From: Chloroflexota bacterium
GTDB taxonomy: Bacteria > Chloroflexota > UBA11872
Reading direction: 5' to 3'
NCBI GenBank assembly: GCA_022824865.1
Contig: JAJDZD010000006.1
Span: 1-64,000 of the forward strand
DNA: 64,000 bases
Of this stretch, positions 9,256 to 16,675 are shown in pieces. Made by a program: the position numbers and the translations under genes. Under the pieces are notes generated by a model that did no database searches, was not told the DNA's origin, and saw only the letters and a program-made list of their open reading frames with translations. Each line of letters begins with the position of its first letter. Positions within the stretch are counted from its first letter, which is position 1.

Positions 9256-10704
9256 GTGAGAAGGGGAGGTGGGCTGTCGCGGCGGCGGGTGCTTGGGGCG
9301 GTGCTGGCGGCTGGGGCGGGGGTGGTGTTGGGGGCTTGTGGGGAGGCGGAGACGGTGAAGGTTGAGCCGCCGGTGTTGCCGAGTTTGAGGCGGACGGTGG
9401 CGGCGACGTCAATTGAGGTGTCGGAGCGGTCGCCGAGTGGGGACGGTGGGTTGCCGGCGGCGGGGGCGGAGCACCCGATCTCGCTGGCTCTGCCGACGTT
9501 TGGCGGGTCGAACGCGGGGGTGGAGCAGATCCTGATTTCGGCTCGTTCGGGCGTGCGGGCGGAGACGCGGCGTCGCTACCGGTATTCGGACGAGCCGATG
9601 GCTTCGACGCTGGGGTATGGCTGGAGTTACACGGAGCTGCTGGATGACGGGTCGGGCGCGGCGCGGGCGGACCTGGTGGCGCTGGAGCGGTGGGACCTGG
9701 AGCACCTGGTGGCGAACGGGATGTTGTCGCCGCTGGACGAGCACCTGGTGAGCGACGGGACGTTTGAGCCGGGGGACTACTGGCCGGGGATCCTGGAGGC
9801 GGGCCAGATTGACGGGGTGCAGTACGCGCTGCCGGTGGCGGCGGCGCCCTGGGTAACGGTCGTGAACCTGACGCTGGCGGAGACGGCGGGGTTTGCGGTG
9901 CCGCCGCGAGATGCCTGGGACGGCGAGGCGTTTGTGCGGGGGGCAGCGGCGATGCACCGGGCGCCGAACGTGGCGGGGCCGCGGGCGACGGTTGGGGTTG
10001 GGCTGAACGTGGAGCCGCTGTGGATGGCGCCGGATCAGCTATGGAACGACGCGCCGAGCTTTGTGTTTCTGCAGTCGAGGTTGGGGGCGCTGCCGGACCG
10101 GCAGGGGTCGTTCGAAGGGCTGCGTTCGGCCGAGGCGCGAGCGGTCCTCGAGACGTTTCATGAGCTGGCGACGGGGTATGGGATTTCGCCGGATCAGCGG
10201 CGGCGGAACGTGGACGCGTATGACCTGATCGACGACGGGCTGATTGGGCTGACGCCGTTTGCGTTGTCGGGACGGTGGTTCGGGAACCTGACTGGAAGCT
10301 CGGTGCCCAGCCAGAACGTGCTGTATCCGTTTCCGGACTTCGGGGCCGGGCGGGCGCCGGCGATGGTGTGGCTGATGCTGGGGATGGGATCGGGCCGGAA
10401 CGATCCGCGGGTGGTCTACGACGCGCTGCGGGCGCTGGAGCGGCATGCGCAGGAGCCATCGAACGTGCCGGCGCGGCGGGTTTCGGCGGAGGAGTTGCAG
10501 CGGCGGTTTCCGTGGTACCGGGCGGACGAGGCGCAGATGGTGGTGGAGCTGATGGGAAAGGCTTCGTACGTGGGGCTGAGCCGGGCGGAATGGGGGACGT
10601 TCATTGCGGAGGTGGACGCGGCGATCATCGTGGACCGGGTGAGCGCGCAGGAGGCGCTGGACGAAGTGAGGCGGCGGCTGGAGGAGTTGGGGGCGCGAGT
10701 CTAG
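9256..10704 (+). CDS. Extracellular solute-binding lipoprotein, Tat-type signal
   Basis: The 482-residue protein starts with a twin-arginine-like lipoprotein signal, SRRRVLGAVLAAGAGVVLGAC, with lipobox cysteine about residue 28. The mature part resembles family 1 ABC solute-binding proteins: DLVALERWDLEHLVANGMLSPLDEHL (about 137-162) and DGVQYALPVAAAPWVTVVNL (about 190-209) match the hinge pattern of sugar-binding members. No permease or ATPase is adjacent. The MalF/MalG permeases 47 kb away are possible partners, but that is conjecture. GTG 9256 is the only reasonable start. The stop codon overlaps the convergent HAD gene stop. Confidence 0.72.
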   Translation: MRRGGGLSRRRVLGAVLAAGAGVVLGACGEAETVKVEPPVLPSLRRTVAATSIEVSERSPSGDGGLPAAGAEHPISLALPTFGGSNAGVEQILISARSGVRAETRRRYRYSDEPMASTLGYGWSYTELLDDGSGAARADLVALERWDLEHLVANGMLSPLDEHLVSDGTFEPGDYWPGILEAGQIDGVQYALPVAAAPWVTVVNLTLAETAGFAVPPRDAWDGEAFVRGAAAMHRAPNVAGPRATVGVGLNVEPLWMAPDQLWNDAPSFVFLQSRLGALPDRQGSFEGLRSAEARAVLETFHELATGYGISPDQRRRNVDAYDLIDDGLIGLTPFALSGRWFGNLTGSSVPSQNVLYPFPDFGAGRAPAMVWLMLGMGSGRNDPRVVYDALRALERHAQEPSNVPARRVSAEELQRRFPWYRADEAQMVVELMGKASYVGLSRAEWGTFIAEVDAAIIVDRVSAQEALDEVRRRLEELGARV

Positions 10705-11495
10705 GGACGCAGGTCGGTCAGTTCGTGGAGGCTGGCGATCGTTTGGTCGGGGTGGATGCTGCCGGTAAGGGGTGATCCAGCACGATTGAGCCAAATGGCG
10801 TGGACGCCGGTGTTGAGAGCGCCGGCGATGTCGGAAGTGGGGTTGTCGCCGACCATGGCGGCGTTGCCGGGATCGCAGCCGAGCTGTTGGAGGGCGCGCT
10901 GCATGGGGGCCGGGTGGGGTTTGCCGATGCCGACTTCGCCGGAGACGACGATGGACTGGAAGTAGGGGCGGACGCCTGAGGCGTCGATCTTGAAGTGCTG
11001 GAGGTCGGGCGCGCCGTTGGTGACGAGGGCGAGGGGGAGGCGGCGGGCGAATTCGGGCAACAGTTCGGCGGCGTCGGGGAACATGGCGTTGCGCTGGCGT
11101 CGTTCGCGGCGGAAGCGGTTGGCGAGCTGTTCGGCGTAGGCGGGGTCGTCGACGCCGTGCTGGGCGAGGGCAAGGCTCCAGGCTTTGCGGCGGTAGCCGG
11201 GGGCCCAGGCGTGGAGGCGTTGGAGGTCGGGGGCGTCGCCGGTGAACTCGGCCCAGAGGCCTTCCCAGGAACTGATGCCGATGGATTGGCAGTAGGCGAT
11301 GTGGTCGGAGGCGCGCCAGAGCTGGCGGGCGCTGGCGCCGGCGGAACGGGCGACGGCGGCGGGGTCGAGGTCGCAACGGTCGGCGACGGGAGCGCAGGCG
11401 GCGAGGAAGGCGGCTTCGGAGGCGCTTTCGTCGGGGATGAGGGTGTCGTCGAGGTCGAAGAGGAGGGCGTGGAGGTGCATGGGGGGCATGGTCAC
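10701..11495 (-). CDS. HAD superfamily hydrolase (HAD-IA phosphatase-like)
   Basis: All four HAD motifs are visible in 264 residues: LLFDLDDTL (about 11-19, catalytic Asp pair), LVTNGAP (motif II), GIGKPHP (motif III lysine) and MVGDNPTSDI (motif IV). The insert between motif I and II is helical, as in the HAD-IA subfamily of phosphoglycolate/haloacid dehalogenase-like enzymes. Substrate is not predictable. The N terminus could be ATG at residue 1, 3 or 6, which makes little difference. Its stop codon shares bases with the stop of the convergent solute-binding protein gene (CTA/TAG at 10701-10704). Confidence 0.88.
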   Translation of the reverse strand: MTMPPMHLHALLFDLDDTLIPDESASEAAFLAACAPVADRCDLDPAAVARSAGASARQLWRASDHIAYCQSIGISSWEGLWAEFTGDAPDLQRLHAWAPGYRRKAWSLALAQHGVDDPAYAEQLANRFRRERRQRNAMFPDAAELLPEFARRLPLALVTNGAPDLQHFKIDASGVRPYFQSIVVSGEVGIGKPHPAPMQRALQQLGCDPGNAAMVGDNPTSDIAGALNTGVHAIWLNRAGSPLTGSIHPDQTIASLHELTDLRP

Positions 11496-11538
11496 ATAGG
11501 TGGGGAGCCCGGCGTGTGGGCCGGCACGAGGGATCGCA

Positions 11539-11567
11539 GGGTAGAATCGTCTAGATGTGTTCTACCC
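11539..11567 (+). promoter_or_regulatory. Palindromic operator overlapping a -10-like box upstream of vapBC
   Basis: Perfect 8-bp arms GGGTAGAA (11539-11546) and TTCTACCC (11560-11567) are separated by 13 bp. The left arm contains TAGAAT, a plausible -10 box, and the right arm ends 13 bp before the vapB start. VapBC modules are generally autorepressed through such inverted repeats, so this is the likely operator. Confidence 0.6.
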
Positions 11568-11580
11568 ATGCGAGGGACCG

Positions 11581-11838
11581 GTGAGCCTCAACATCAAGAA
11601 CGAGGAGACGTGTCGGCTGGCCAGTGAGCTTGCGGAACTGACCGGCGAGACGAAGACCGGTGCGATAACGGTGGCGCTGCGGGAGCGGCTGGAGCGGGAG
11701 CAGCGTGAGCGCAGCGTGGAGGCGCTAACCGAGGAGTTGCTTGCCATCGGGAAGCGTTGCGCGGCCGTGCTGAGGGACGGGCCGTCGGCCGCGGACCACG
11801 GCGACTTTCTGTATGACGAGCGCGGCCTGCCCAAGTGA
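11581..11838 (+). CDS. vapB: VapB-type antitoxin (PSK/Rv0623 family)
   Basis: From GTG 11581 the product is 85 residues: MSLNIKNEETCRLASELAELTGETKTGAITVALRERLERE, then a variable C terminus. The LNIK(N/D)xET...LA.LTGE.....VTVALRERLER pattern is characteristic of the VapB/PSK antitoxin family, with an N-terminal DNA-binding part and a C-terminal toxin-binding tail. I prefer this start to the GTG at 11557 because the family begins at this position and a GAGG lies 6-9 bases upstream. The gene overlaps vapC by GTGA, so translation is coupled. Confidence 0.88.
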   Translation: MSLNIKNEETCRLASELAELTGETKTGAITVALRERLEREQRERSVEALTEELLAIGKRCAAVLRDGPSAADHGDFLYDERGLPK

Positions 11839-12221
11839 TCGTGGACACGTCGGCGGTGTTGGCGATCCTGTTTCACGAGCAGGACGCCCGGCGGTTCGCG
11901 GAAGCGCTGGCGGGTGCGCCGTACTGCAAGATGTCGGTTGCCAGCTATGTGGAAGCGGCGATTGTTCTGGAGAGTCGGCGGACCGCGGGAGTCGGCCTTG
12001 AGTTGGATCTTGTGGTGGAGCGAACACCAATCGAACTCATACCCGTCACGGTTGCGCACGCACAGGCCGCGCGCCGAGCGTGGCGGAGATTCGGCAAGCG
12101 GAATCATCCGGCGGGGCTGAACTATGGGGACTGCTTCGCCTATGCCCTGGCGGAGACGACGGGCGAGCCGCTGTTGTACAAGGGTCGAGACTTTGCGTTG
12201 ACGGACATTGAGGCTGCATGA
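11835..12221 (+). CDS. vapC: VapC-type PIN-domain ribonuclease toxin
   Basis: The 128-residue PIN protein begins MIVDTSAVLAILFHEQDA, supplying the first catalytic Asp (D4). It ends with LNYGDCFAYALAETTGEPLLYKGRDFALTDI, giving the conserved Asp pair of the active site (GD about 97, GxDF about 117). PIN toxins of this Rv0624-like group cleave RNA with Mg2+ and are neutralised by the VapB encoded just upstream. The GTG start overlaps the vapB stop. A hairpin with downstream Ts at 12282-12312 ends the operon. Confidence 0.92.
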   Translation: MIVDTSAVLAILFHEQDARRFAEALAGAPYCKMSVASYVEAAIVLESRRTAGVGLELDLVVERTPIELIPVTVAHAQAARRAWRRFGKRNHPAGLNYGDCFAYALAETTGEPLLYKGRDFALTDIEAA

Positions 12222-12281
12222 GTCAGCGCCCGCAGTGGCGAACCGGGCTCAAACGTGAATAGCGTGTGTCATAGCAGCAAG

Positions 12282-12312
12282 GGAGCCAATTCGAGTGCTG
12301 GCTCCGTCTGTT
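12282..12312 (+). terminator. Rho-independent terminator candidate after vapBC
   Basis: GGAGCCA (12282-12288) pairs with TGGCTCC (12299-12305) around a 10-base loop and is followed by gtctgttt. The position, 60 bp after the vapC stop and before the next gene on the same strand, suits termination. Confidence 0.5.
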
Positions 12313-12404
12313 TAGGAGATCAGGCAGCCCACAGCGTCTGCGTGCCTTGAGTTGGCGTTTGAATGACTTGACGTCTGAATCCATGTAGAATCCACCAGTG
12401 ATCT

Positions 12405-13109
12405 TTGGTCACACGGGCGGTGGTCTTGGTACGGCTAAGCCTAACTCTATACCAGTTTCTCGGATACTTGATTCCAGGATCGGTCGCAAATCTCGCGATC
12501 ATATTTCTCGGTATCGACTTTTTCGCGTTCCCGGTAGGCGTCCTGCAAGATGCAAGTCTTGCAACCGTCGTAGTGTTTGTGGCATCGGCATACCTAGTGG
12601 GCTTCCTCATCCAAGCAGCTCTAACCGGTCGAGTTGAGCGCTGGCTTTTCTGGCTCCCAGAGCGCGGTGAAATGCCTTCGAGATTCCTTATTCAAGATAA
12701 CAACAAAGCATATTCTCAAGCATTCAAGAGTCAAATAGCCCTGCTTCAGCGAAAGTACAATCGCTCGTCAGCCGGCAAGCTTCGTAAGCAAGAGTGCTTT
12801 AACCTGCTCTATTCCCGATCAATCGCGGACGGGCGTGGGCAGCTCATAGAAACCTTCAATGCACTATATGCGCTGAGTCGTGGATTAACTATAGCCTTTC
12901 TGATTGCAACGGCCGTGCCGGTCACTGCTCTGGTGAGTTGTTCTTCATTTCCAGACGATTGGTACAATTCAACTTCTCAGCGCGTACTCGTCGCCGTCTT
13001 CATTGTTGCGGCTCTCCTGTGCGCTAGACGCGCACGGTCTTACGGCGTACGTTTCGCTGACGAGGTCTACCGTGTCGGCTTGACTTACGAAATGTATATC
13101 CCGAAGTAA
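12405..13109 (+). CDS. Unknown four-helix membrane protein, partner of a ComEC-like hydrolase
   Basis: I do not recognise this 234-residue protein. Four hydrophobic segments are visible: about 10-40, 46-72, 164-184 and 191-206. A soluble loop of about 90 residues separates helices 2 and 3 and contains SQIALLQRKYNRSSAGKLRKQ. The topology suggests a 2+2 arrangement with a sizeable cytoplasmic domain. The TTG start at 12405 is the ORF limit; GTG 12420 is an alternative. It ends 10 bp before the MBL-fold gene, so the two are probably co-transcribed. Both are less GC-rich than the host genes and lie between a toxin-antitoxin pair and a transposase, which suggests horizontal acquisition. A channel or membrane-effector role is only conjecture. 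Confidence 0.65.
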   Translation: MVTRAVVLVRLSLTLYQFLGYLIPGSVANLAIIFLGIDFFAFPVGVLQDASLATVVVFVASAYLVGFLIQAALTGRVERWLFWLPERGEMPSRFLIQDNNKAYSQAFKSQIALLQRKYNRSSAGKLRKQECFNLLYSRSIADGRGQLIETFNALYALSRGLTIAFLIATAVPVTALVSCSSFPDDWYNSTSQRVLVAVFIVAALLCARRARSYGVRFADEVYRVGLTYEMYIPK

Positions 13110-13119
13110 GGACTCCTGA

Positions 13120-14118
13120 ATGATGGCGCTCGACATTTACTTTCTCAACGTTGGACACGGTGACTGCACTGTCGTCAGTTTTCCAAGCGGTCGTTTGGCT
13201 ATTATTGACGTCAATAATTCACCGGGCCTCGATGATCAAGCGGAACAGGAACTTGCAAAGGCGCACGGAGTCGATGTGTCCCTCTACGAGGTTTTGAAGC
13301 TCTTCAATAAGCTGCCCTCGTCATTTGTGAAAGAACTAGACGCATTCAGCGATCGTCTTGTCGATCCAGCTGATTTCATGAATGACAAGTTTCCTAGTAG
13401 TAGTGTTTGGCGATTCATTCTGACGCATCCGGACATGGACCACCTGTCAGGTCTGTATCGGTTATTCAATTCAAGTCAGGAGAACATAGACTTGACGTGT
13501 TTCTGGGACACAGAGAACGAGAGGGAAATGTCGCAGAGCGACTTTGGAAAGGGCGCATCTAAGGGCACATGGGAGGATTGGCAGGAGTATTGCAGGCTAC
13601 GCACCTCCGCGCAATCGCCAAAAGTCATACACAACTATCGTGGTGATATCGGACGCTATTGGACTGATGACGAGATTAGCATTCTCGCACCTACATCGGA
13701 GTTGGTTGAGGCCGCGAACAACAACGGCAAGTGGAATTCATTGAGCTATGTACTAAGCATCGAGTATGCAGGCAGAAGAATCATACTTGGCGGCGATGCT
13801 GACGATAGCGTTTGGGATGATATTGTCTCCACGTATGATTCCTCGGACTTGAAGGCGGACGTACTCAAAGCTTCTCATCATGGACGTGACTCTGGCTATC
13901 ATCAACCGGCCGTTAAGGCAATTAGTCCCATATTCACCGTTGTATCTGTTGGAAAGAAGCCGGAAACAGATGCGTCAAATAAGTATCGTCATTATTCCAA
14001 GAAGGTGATGTCAACTAGATTTCACGGAACTATTCACATTAAGATTTGGTATGACGGTGATATATGGGTCTATGACTGGCAAGGGGATCGCATTGATGAT
14101 GACTTGGCATCGAGTTAG
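13120..14118 (+). CDS. ComEC-like metallo-beta-lactamase-fold hydrolase, cytosolic
   Basis: The 332-residue protein has the MBL fold of ComEC/Rec2 C-terminal domains: YFLNVGHGDCTVVSF (about 7-21), ILTHPDMDHLSGL (100-112, the HxDxDH variant), RIILGGDADDSVWDDI (about 222-237) and VLKASHHGRDSGYH (about 248-261). A helical insert of roughly 60 residues (33-95) lies between the first strands and the metal motif. ComEC MBL domains degrade one DNA strand; stand-alone members are also found beside defence genes. It has no membrane part itself but is encoded directly downstream of a membrane protein. Start ATG 13120 or 13123. Nuclease or phosphodiesterase activity is inferred from the fold. Confidence 0.85.
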   Translation: MMALDIYFLNVGHGDCTVVSFPSGRLAIIDVNNSPGLDDQAEQELAKAHGVDVSLYEVLKLFNKLPSSFVKELDAFSDRLVDPADFMNDKFPSSSVWRFILTHPDMDHLSGLYRLFNSSQENIDLTCFWDTENEREMSQSDFGKGASKGTWEDWQEYCRLRTSAQSPKVIHNYRGDIGRYWTDDEISILAPTSELVEAANNNGKWNSLSYVLSIEYAGRRIILGGDADDSVWDDIVSTYDSSDLKADVLKASHHGRDSGYHQPAVKAISPIFTVVSVGKKPETDASNKYRHYSKKVMSTRFHGTIHIKIWYDGDIWVYDWQGDRIDDDLASS

Positions 14119-14222
14119 GAATAATCGCTAATACAGGTACGAATAGCTTGGGGATTATATAGGAGAGTGCCGAACACGTAGCGAACAAACGGCCCGTTCG
14201 GGTAAAATGATGCCGGGAGGAC

Positions 14223-15230
14223 ATGAGTGTGTCAGGATCCGGCCGGGCCTATCGCACCGGAATTTCACTCAAGCAGCTGTTTCGCATATCTCCGAACGAC
14301 CAGCGGGCCGAGGCCTGGTTCATCGAGCGCCGCTGGCCTGACGGCGTCGTCTGCCCGCACTGCGGCTCGCTCAACGTGCAGACCGGCGCCAAGCACAAGA
14401 CCATGCCGTTCCGCTGCCGTGAGAAGGAATGCGCCAAGCGCTTCAGCACCAAGACGGGCACCGTCATGGAGGGCTCGAAGCTGGGCTACCAGACCTGGCT
14501 CGGGGCGGCCTACATCCTCTCGACTAGCCTGAAGTCGGTCTCGAGCACGAAGCTCGCCCGTGATTTGGGTATCACCCAACGCTCGGCCTGGTTCCTCGCA
14601 CACCGGCTGCGGGCCGCGCTCGCGGCGCAACCCCCAGTATTCGAGGATCCTGTTGAGGTGGACGAGACCTACGTCGGTGGCCTCCGAAAGAACCTGCCCC
14701 GGGCCACGCGCGAGGCTATGGCGAATGAAGGTGGCTGGGGCGGAGCCGCGGGCAAGGAGCCGGTTGTGGGCATCCGCGATCGGGCAACCGGCCGGGTGGC
14801 GGCCCGTGCGATCTATATTGCGGACCGCAAGACCCTTGTGGACTTCGTGATCGAGCACACGGCGCCAGGAGCCACGGTCTACTCGGACGGCGCGCGCCAG
14901 TATGCCCGGGTCCCGTTCGACCACCAGACGGTCGACCACACGGATGAGTATGTCCGCGGGGACATTCACACGAATAGCCTGGAGTCCTTCTGGTCAACCA
15001 TCAAGCGCGCCCACAAAGGCACCTTTCACAAGATGTCGCCCAAGCATCTGGATCGCTACGTCCAGGAGTTCGCGAGCCGGCACAACCTGCGCGAGCAGGA
15101 CACGATCGACATCATGGCCGCGATTGCGGCTGGCATGCGCGGCAAGCGGCTGCGCTCCCAGGAGCTCATTGCGCCGAACGGGCGACCGAGTGGTGCGCGG
15201 CCCCGAGTGAATGCTATACCTAGACCATGA
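14223..15230 (+). CDS. IS1595-family transposase
   Basis: The 335-residue protein has an N-terminal zinc ribbon, VCPHCGSLNVQTG...FRCREKECAKRFSTKTGT (about 39-79). A DDE-type catalytic region follows: PVEVDETYVGGLRK (about 143-156), VYSDGARQY (about 219-227) and HTNSLESFWSTIKRAHKGTFHKMSPKHLDRYVQEF (about 250-285). This ISXO2-like arrangement defines the IS1595 family. ATG 14223 has GGGAGG five bases upstream. The ORF is full length and looks intact. Its last codons overlap the next small ORF by ATGA. Confidence 0.95.
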   Translation: MSVSGSGRAYRTGISLKQLFRISPNDQRAEAWFIERRWPDGVVCPHCGSLNVQTGAKHKTMPFRCREKECAKRFSTKTGTVMEGSKLGYQTWLGAAYILSTSLKSVSSTKLARDLGITQRSAWFLAHRLRAALAAQPPVFEDPVEVDETYVGGLRKNLPRATREAMANEGGWGGAAGKEPVVGIRDRATGRVAARAIYIADRKTLVDFVIEHTAPGATVYSDGARQYARVPFDHQTVDHTDEYVRGDIHTNSLESFWSTIKRAHKGTFHKMSPKHLDRYVQEFASRHNLREQDTIDIMAAIAAGMRGKRLRSQELIAPNGRPSGARPRVNAIPRP

Positions 15231-15418
15231 GCAAGGATCCGAAGGTAGCCAAGGTCACGGGCACGAAATCGAGTGGCGCCTGGGACGTGGATGTCCAGGT
15301 GAATGCCACGGTCGAGAAACTCCTGAGCCCGGAAGACTAGGCCGCGCTGCTCGAGAAGATCGCGTGCACGGCTTCAACGCGCGCGGCCAGGATTCGACAG
15401 AACATCGCGGGGAGTTAG
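15227..15418 (+). pseudogene. Transposase-coupled small ORF interrupted by an in-frame TAG
   Basis: ATG 15227 overlaps the transposase stop (ATGA), so translation is probably coupled. The frame reads 37 codons ending VEKLLSPED, then TAG (15338-15340). It continues without break for 25 codons beginning AALLEKIACTASTRAARI to a second TAG at 15416-15418. The join LSPED-stop-AALLEKIA reads like one continuous protein, so an original product of about 63 residues was probably truncated by a nonsense change (Gln or Trp codon to TAG). Readthrough is the alternative. The function of this accessory ORF is unknown. It is too short for the supplied ORF track. Confidence 0.6.
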
Positions 15419-15537
15419 ACGCGGCAGGAGGAGTCGGCGGTGGTAGACTTCGCGCCGCGCTGGGGAAATCCCTGATCCGTCGCTTGGCAGATCGTGCACA
15501 CTTGGGTCCATAAAGATTCGACCCGGAAGGAAGTGTG

Positions 15538-15816
15538 ATGGCGCTCCGAATATTCGGTGTTCTCGCTGAAGACGACAGCAAGCAGCGATTGAAAGACAGC
15601 ATTGAGTCAAAGTACGCTGCTTCGTACGAGGTGACTCCGAATTTCTTTCTCTTTGTCGCTGATCCGGAAGACGTGGTGAACGAGCTTGAGTTTGGCGAGC
15701 CGTTGCCAGATCAGGATGATAAGTCCATTTCAGGGGTTGTGTTCAGCCTAAACGGGACAATTGGTGGATATTATAGTAAGAAGCTGTGGGATTGGATCAA
15801 GATACATCGTGGCTAA
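15538..15816 (+). CDS. Small protein of unknown function, first gene of a two-gene unit
   Basis: The 92-residue product (ATG 15538, GGAAGGAAG upstream) is not recognised. It begins with a beta-strand-like segment, LRIFGVLAED. FFLFVADPEDVVNELEFG follows mid-protein, and GVVFSLNGTIGGYYSKKLWDWIKIHRG ends it. The alternation suggests a compact alpha/beta fold, perhaps ferredoxin-like. It overlaps the following membrane-protein gene by 8 bp, so the two products probably act together. Composition is lower in GC than host genes. No catalytic motif stands out. Confidence 0.6.
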   Translation: MALRIFGVLAEDDSKQRLKDSIESKYAASYEVTPNFFLFVADPEDVVNELEFGEPLPDQDDKSISGVVFSLNGTIGGYYSKKLWDWIKIHRG

Positions 15817-16102
15817 CGGCGGTCCCAATGACTACGCGAAAACGCAGATACAACTAGAAGTAAGCGAGGAGTCCCGACGTATGCGGGACTATGTGGATGA
15901 ACAGATCGCGGAGCAACGCACGGCAATCAAGGAAGTCAGGGATAAGGCAATTCGGGACTGTCAAAGGGTAACGAACATTGAACAGCACTATTTGTCTTAC
16001 AAGTCACTGTGGAAAGAGTGGTGGAAGGTCGCGGGAGTTCTGGTGGTCGCTGTCAGCGCGGGTGCAGGTCTAGCCATCGCCGGCGCCCAGTGGATTAAAT
16101 AG
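15809..16102 (+). CDS. Small coiled-coil protein with a C-terminal membrane helix
   Basis: From GTG 15809 the product has 97 residues. Residues about 12-52 (LEVSEESRRMRDYVDEQIAEQRTAIKEVRDKAIRD) look like a coiled coil. Residues about 73-93 (VAGVLVVAVSAGAGLAIAGAQW) form one membrane helix near the C terminus. I chose this start over the ORF-track ATG at 15761 because it overlaps the upstream stop by only 8 bp, typical of coupled genes. A tail-anchored sensor or effector is possible but unproven. Confidence 0.6.
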   Translation: MANGGPNDYAKTQIQLEVSEESRRMRDYVDEQIAEQRTAIKEVRDKAIRDCQRVTNIEQHYLSYKSLWKEWWKVAGVLVVAVSAGAGLAIAGAQWIK

Positions 16103-16177
16103 CCTCACCGCGTGAGTCTGAGTGCTGTCACTAAAGACTGTGAACGCCATCAGCGGCTACGCCCACGAGAGAATCTG

Positions 16178-16420
16178 ATGGCCGGGGCACGATTCGTCTG
16201 GACCAGCGAGAACCCGCGCGCTCGCTTTCATGCGCTGCACTGGTGCAGGGCTCAGGACACCATCCGGGTCAAGTACCGGCAAACAGGACTGAACGCACCT
16301 CCTGATCGGTTGTTGTGCGACAAGTGTCGGCGCGCCCTCGAGCTATTCGTGGAGATTCATCGAGCGGCGGCCCGCGACCCATCCATTCTGGGTGGTAAGG
16401 ACTGGCACGAATCGGCGTGA
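16178..16420 (+). CDS. Hypothetical small protein
   Basis: ATG 16178 (MAGARFVWTSENPRARF) is preceded by a GAGAG-like site and gives 80 residues. HALHWC and LLCDKCRRALELF suggest a small metal-binding or disulphide-containing domain (C..., CDKC). I do not recognise a family. The upstream extension to GTG 16112 looks non-coding. It converges with the 16428-16619 gene. Confidence 0.45.
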   Translation: MAGARFVWTSENPRARFHALHWCRAQDTIRVKYRQTGLNAPPDRLLCDKCRRALELFVEIHRAAARDPSILGGKDWHESA

Positions 16421-16427
16421 AGCCCGC

Positions 16428-16619
16428 CTAGCCCCTGTCCAGCAGGGGATTGGGCCTATCGTCCCAGGGCCAGGGATCATTCAGGTAATCCGGTTCCTGG
16501 GTCTCATCCGGCCAGCGCCAGTTGAGTTCACGCGCACGGCCCTGCCGAATTCTGTAGTTGAGCCACTCGGTCTCGTGGTCGATGAGTTCGTCCGGGTGGG
16601 GCATATATCGTTCGGACAT
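16428..16619 (-). CDS. Hypothetical acidic/tryptophan-rich small protein
   Basis: From ATG 16619 the product is 63 residues, MSERYMPHPDELIDHETEWLNYRIRQGRARELNWRWPDE, ending in a proline- and tryptophan-rich tail. GGAGG lies 7-11 bases upstream of this ATG, which decides the start over the longer ORF. No family is recognised. Confidence 0.55.
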   Translation of the reverse strand: MSERYMPHPDELIDHETEWLNYRIRQGRARELNWRWPDETQEPDYLNDPWPWDDRPNPLLDRG

Positions 16620-16675
16620 GGACAGGCCTCCGACATGCCACCTGCGTCCTAAGGATAGTGCACGGAACCGCCAGG

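Larger units (their letters stand above)
14223..15418 (+). mobile_element. IS1595-family (ISXO2-like) insertion element, ends not resolved
   Basis: The element comprises the transposase gene and a coupled small ORF. Codon use is GC-rich, unlike the flanking low-GC genes, which supports a separate origin. I searched 14119-14222 and 15341-15537 for matching terminal inverted repeats and did not find a convincing pair, so the limits given are gene limits. Confidence 0.65.

Noticed and set aside
8693-10459. 588-aa open frame on the minus strand
   Set aside because: It is antisense to the DUF559 and solute-binding genes and its product is Pro/Arg/Ala/Ser-rich, the usual by-product of high-GC codon use.
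10039-11376. 445-aa minus-strand ORF
   Set aside because: Overlaps the solute-binding and HAD genes in other frames; almost only Arg, Pro and His.
14119-15537. Terminal inverted repeats of the IS1595-type element
   Set aside because: No matching pair was convincing by eye on the two sides.
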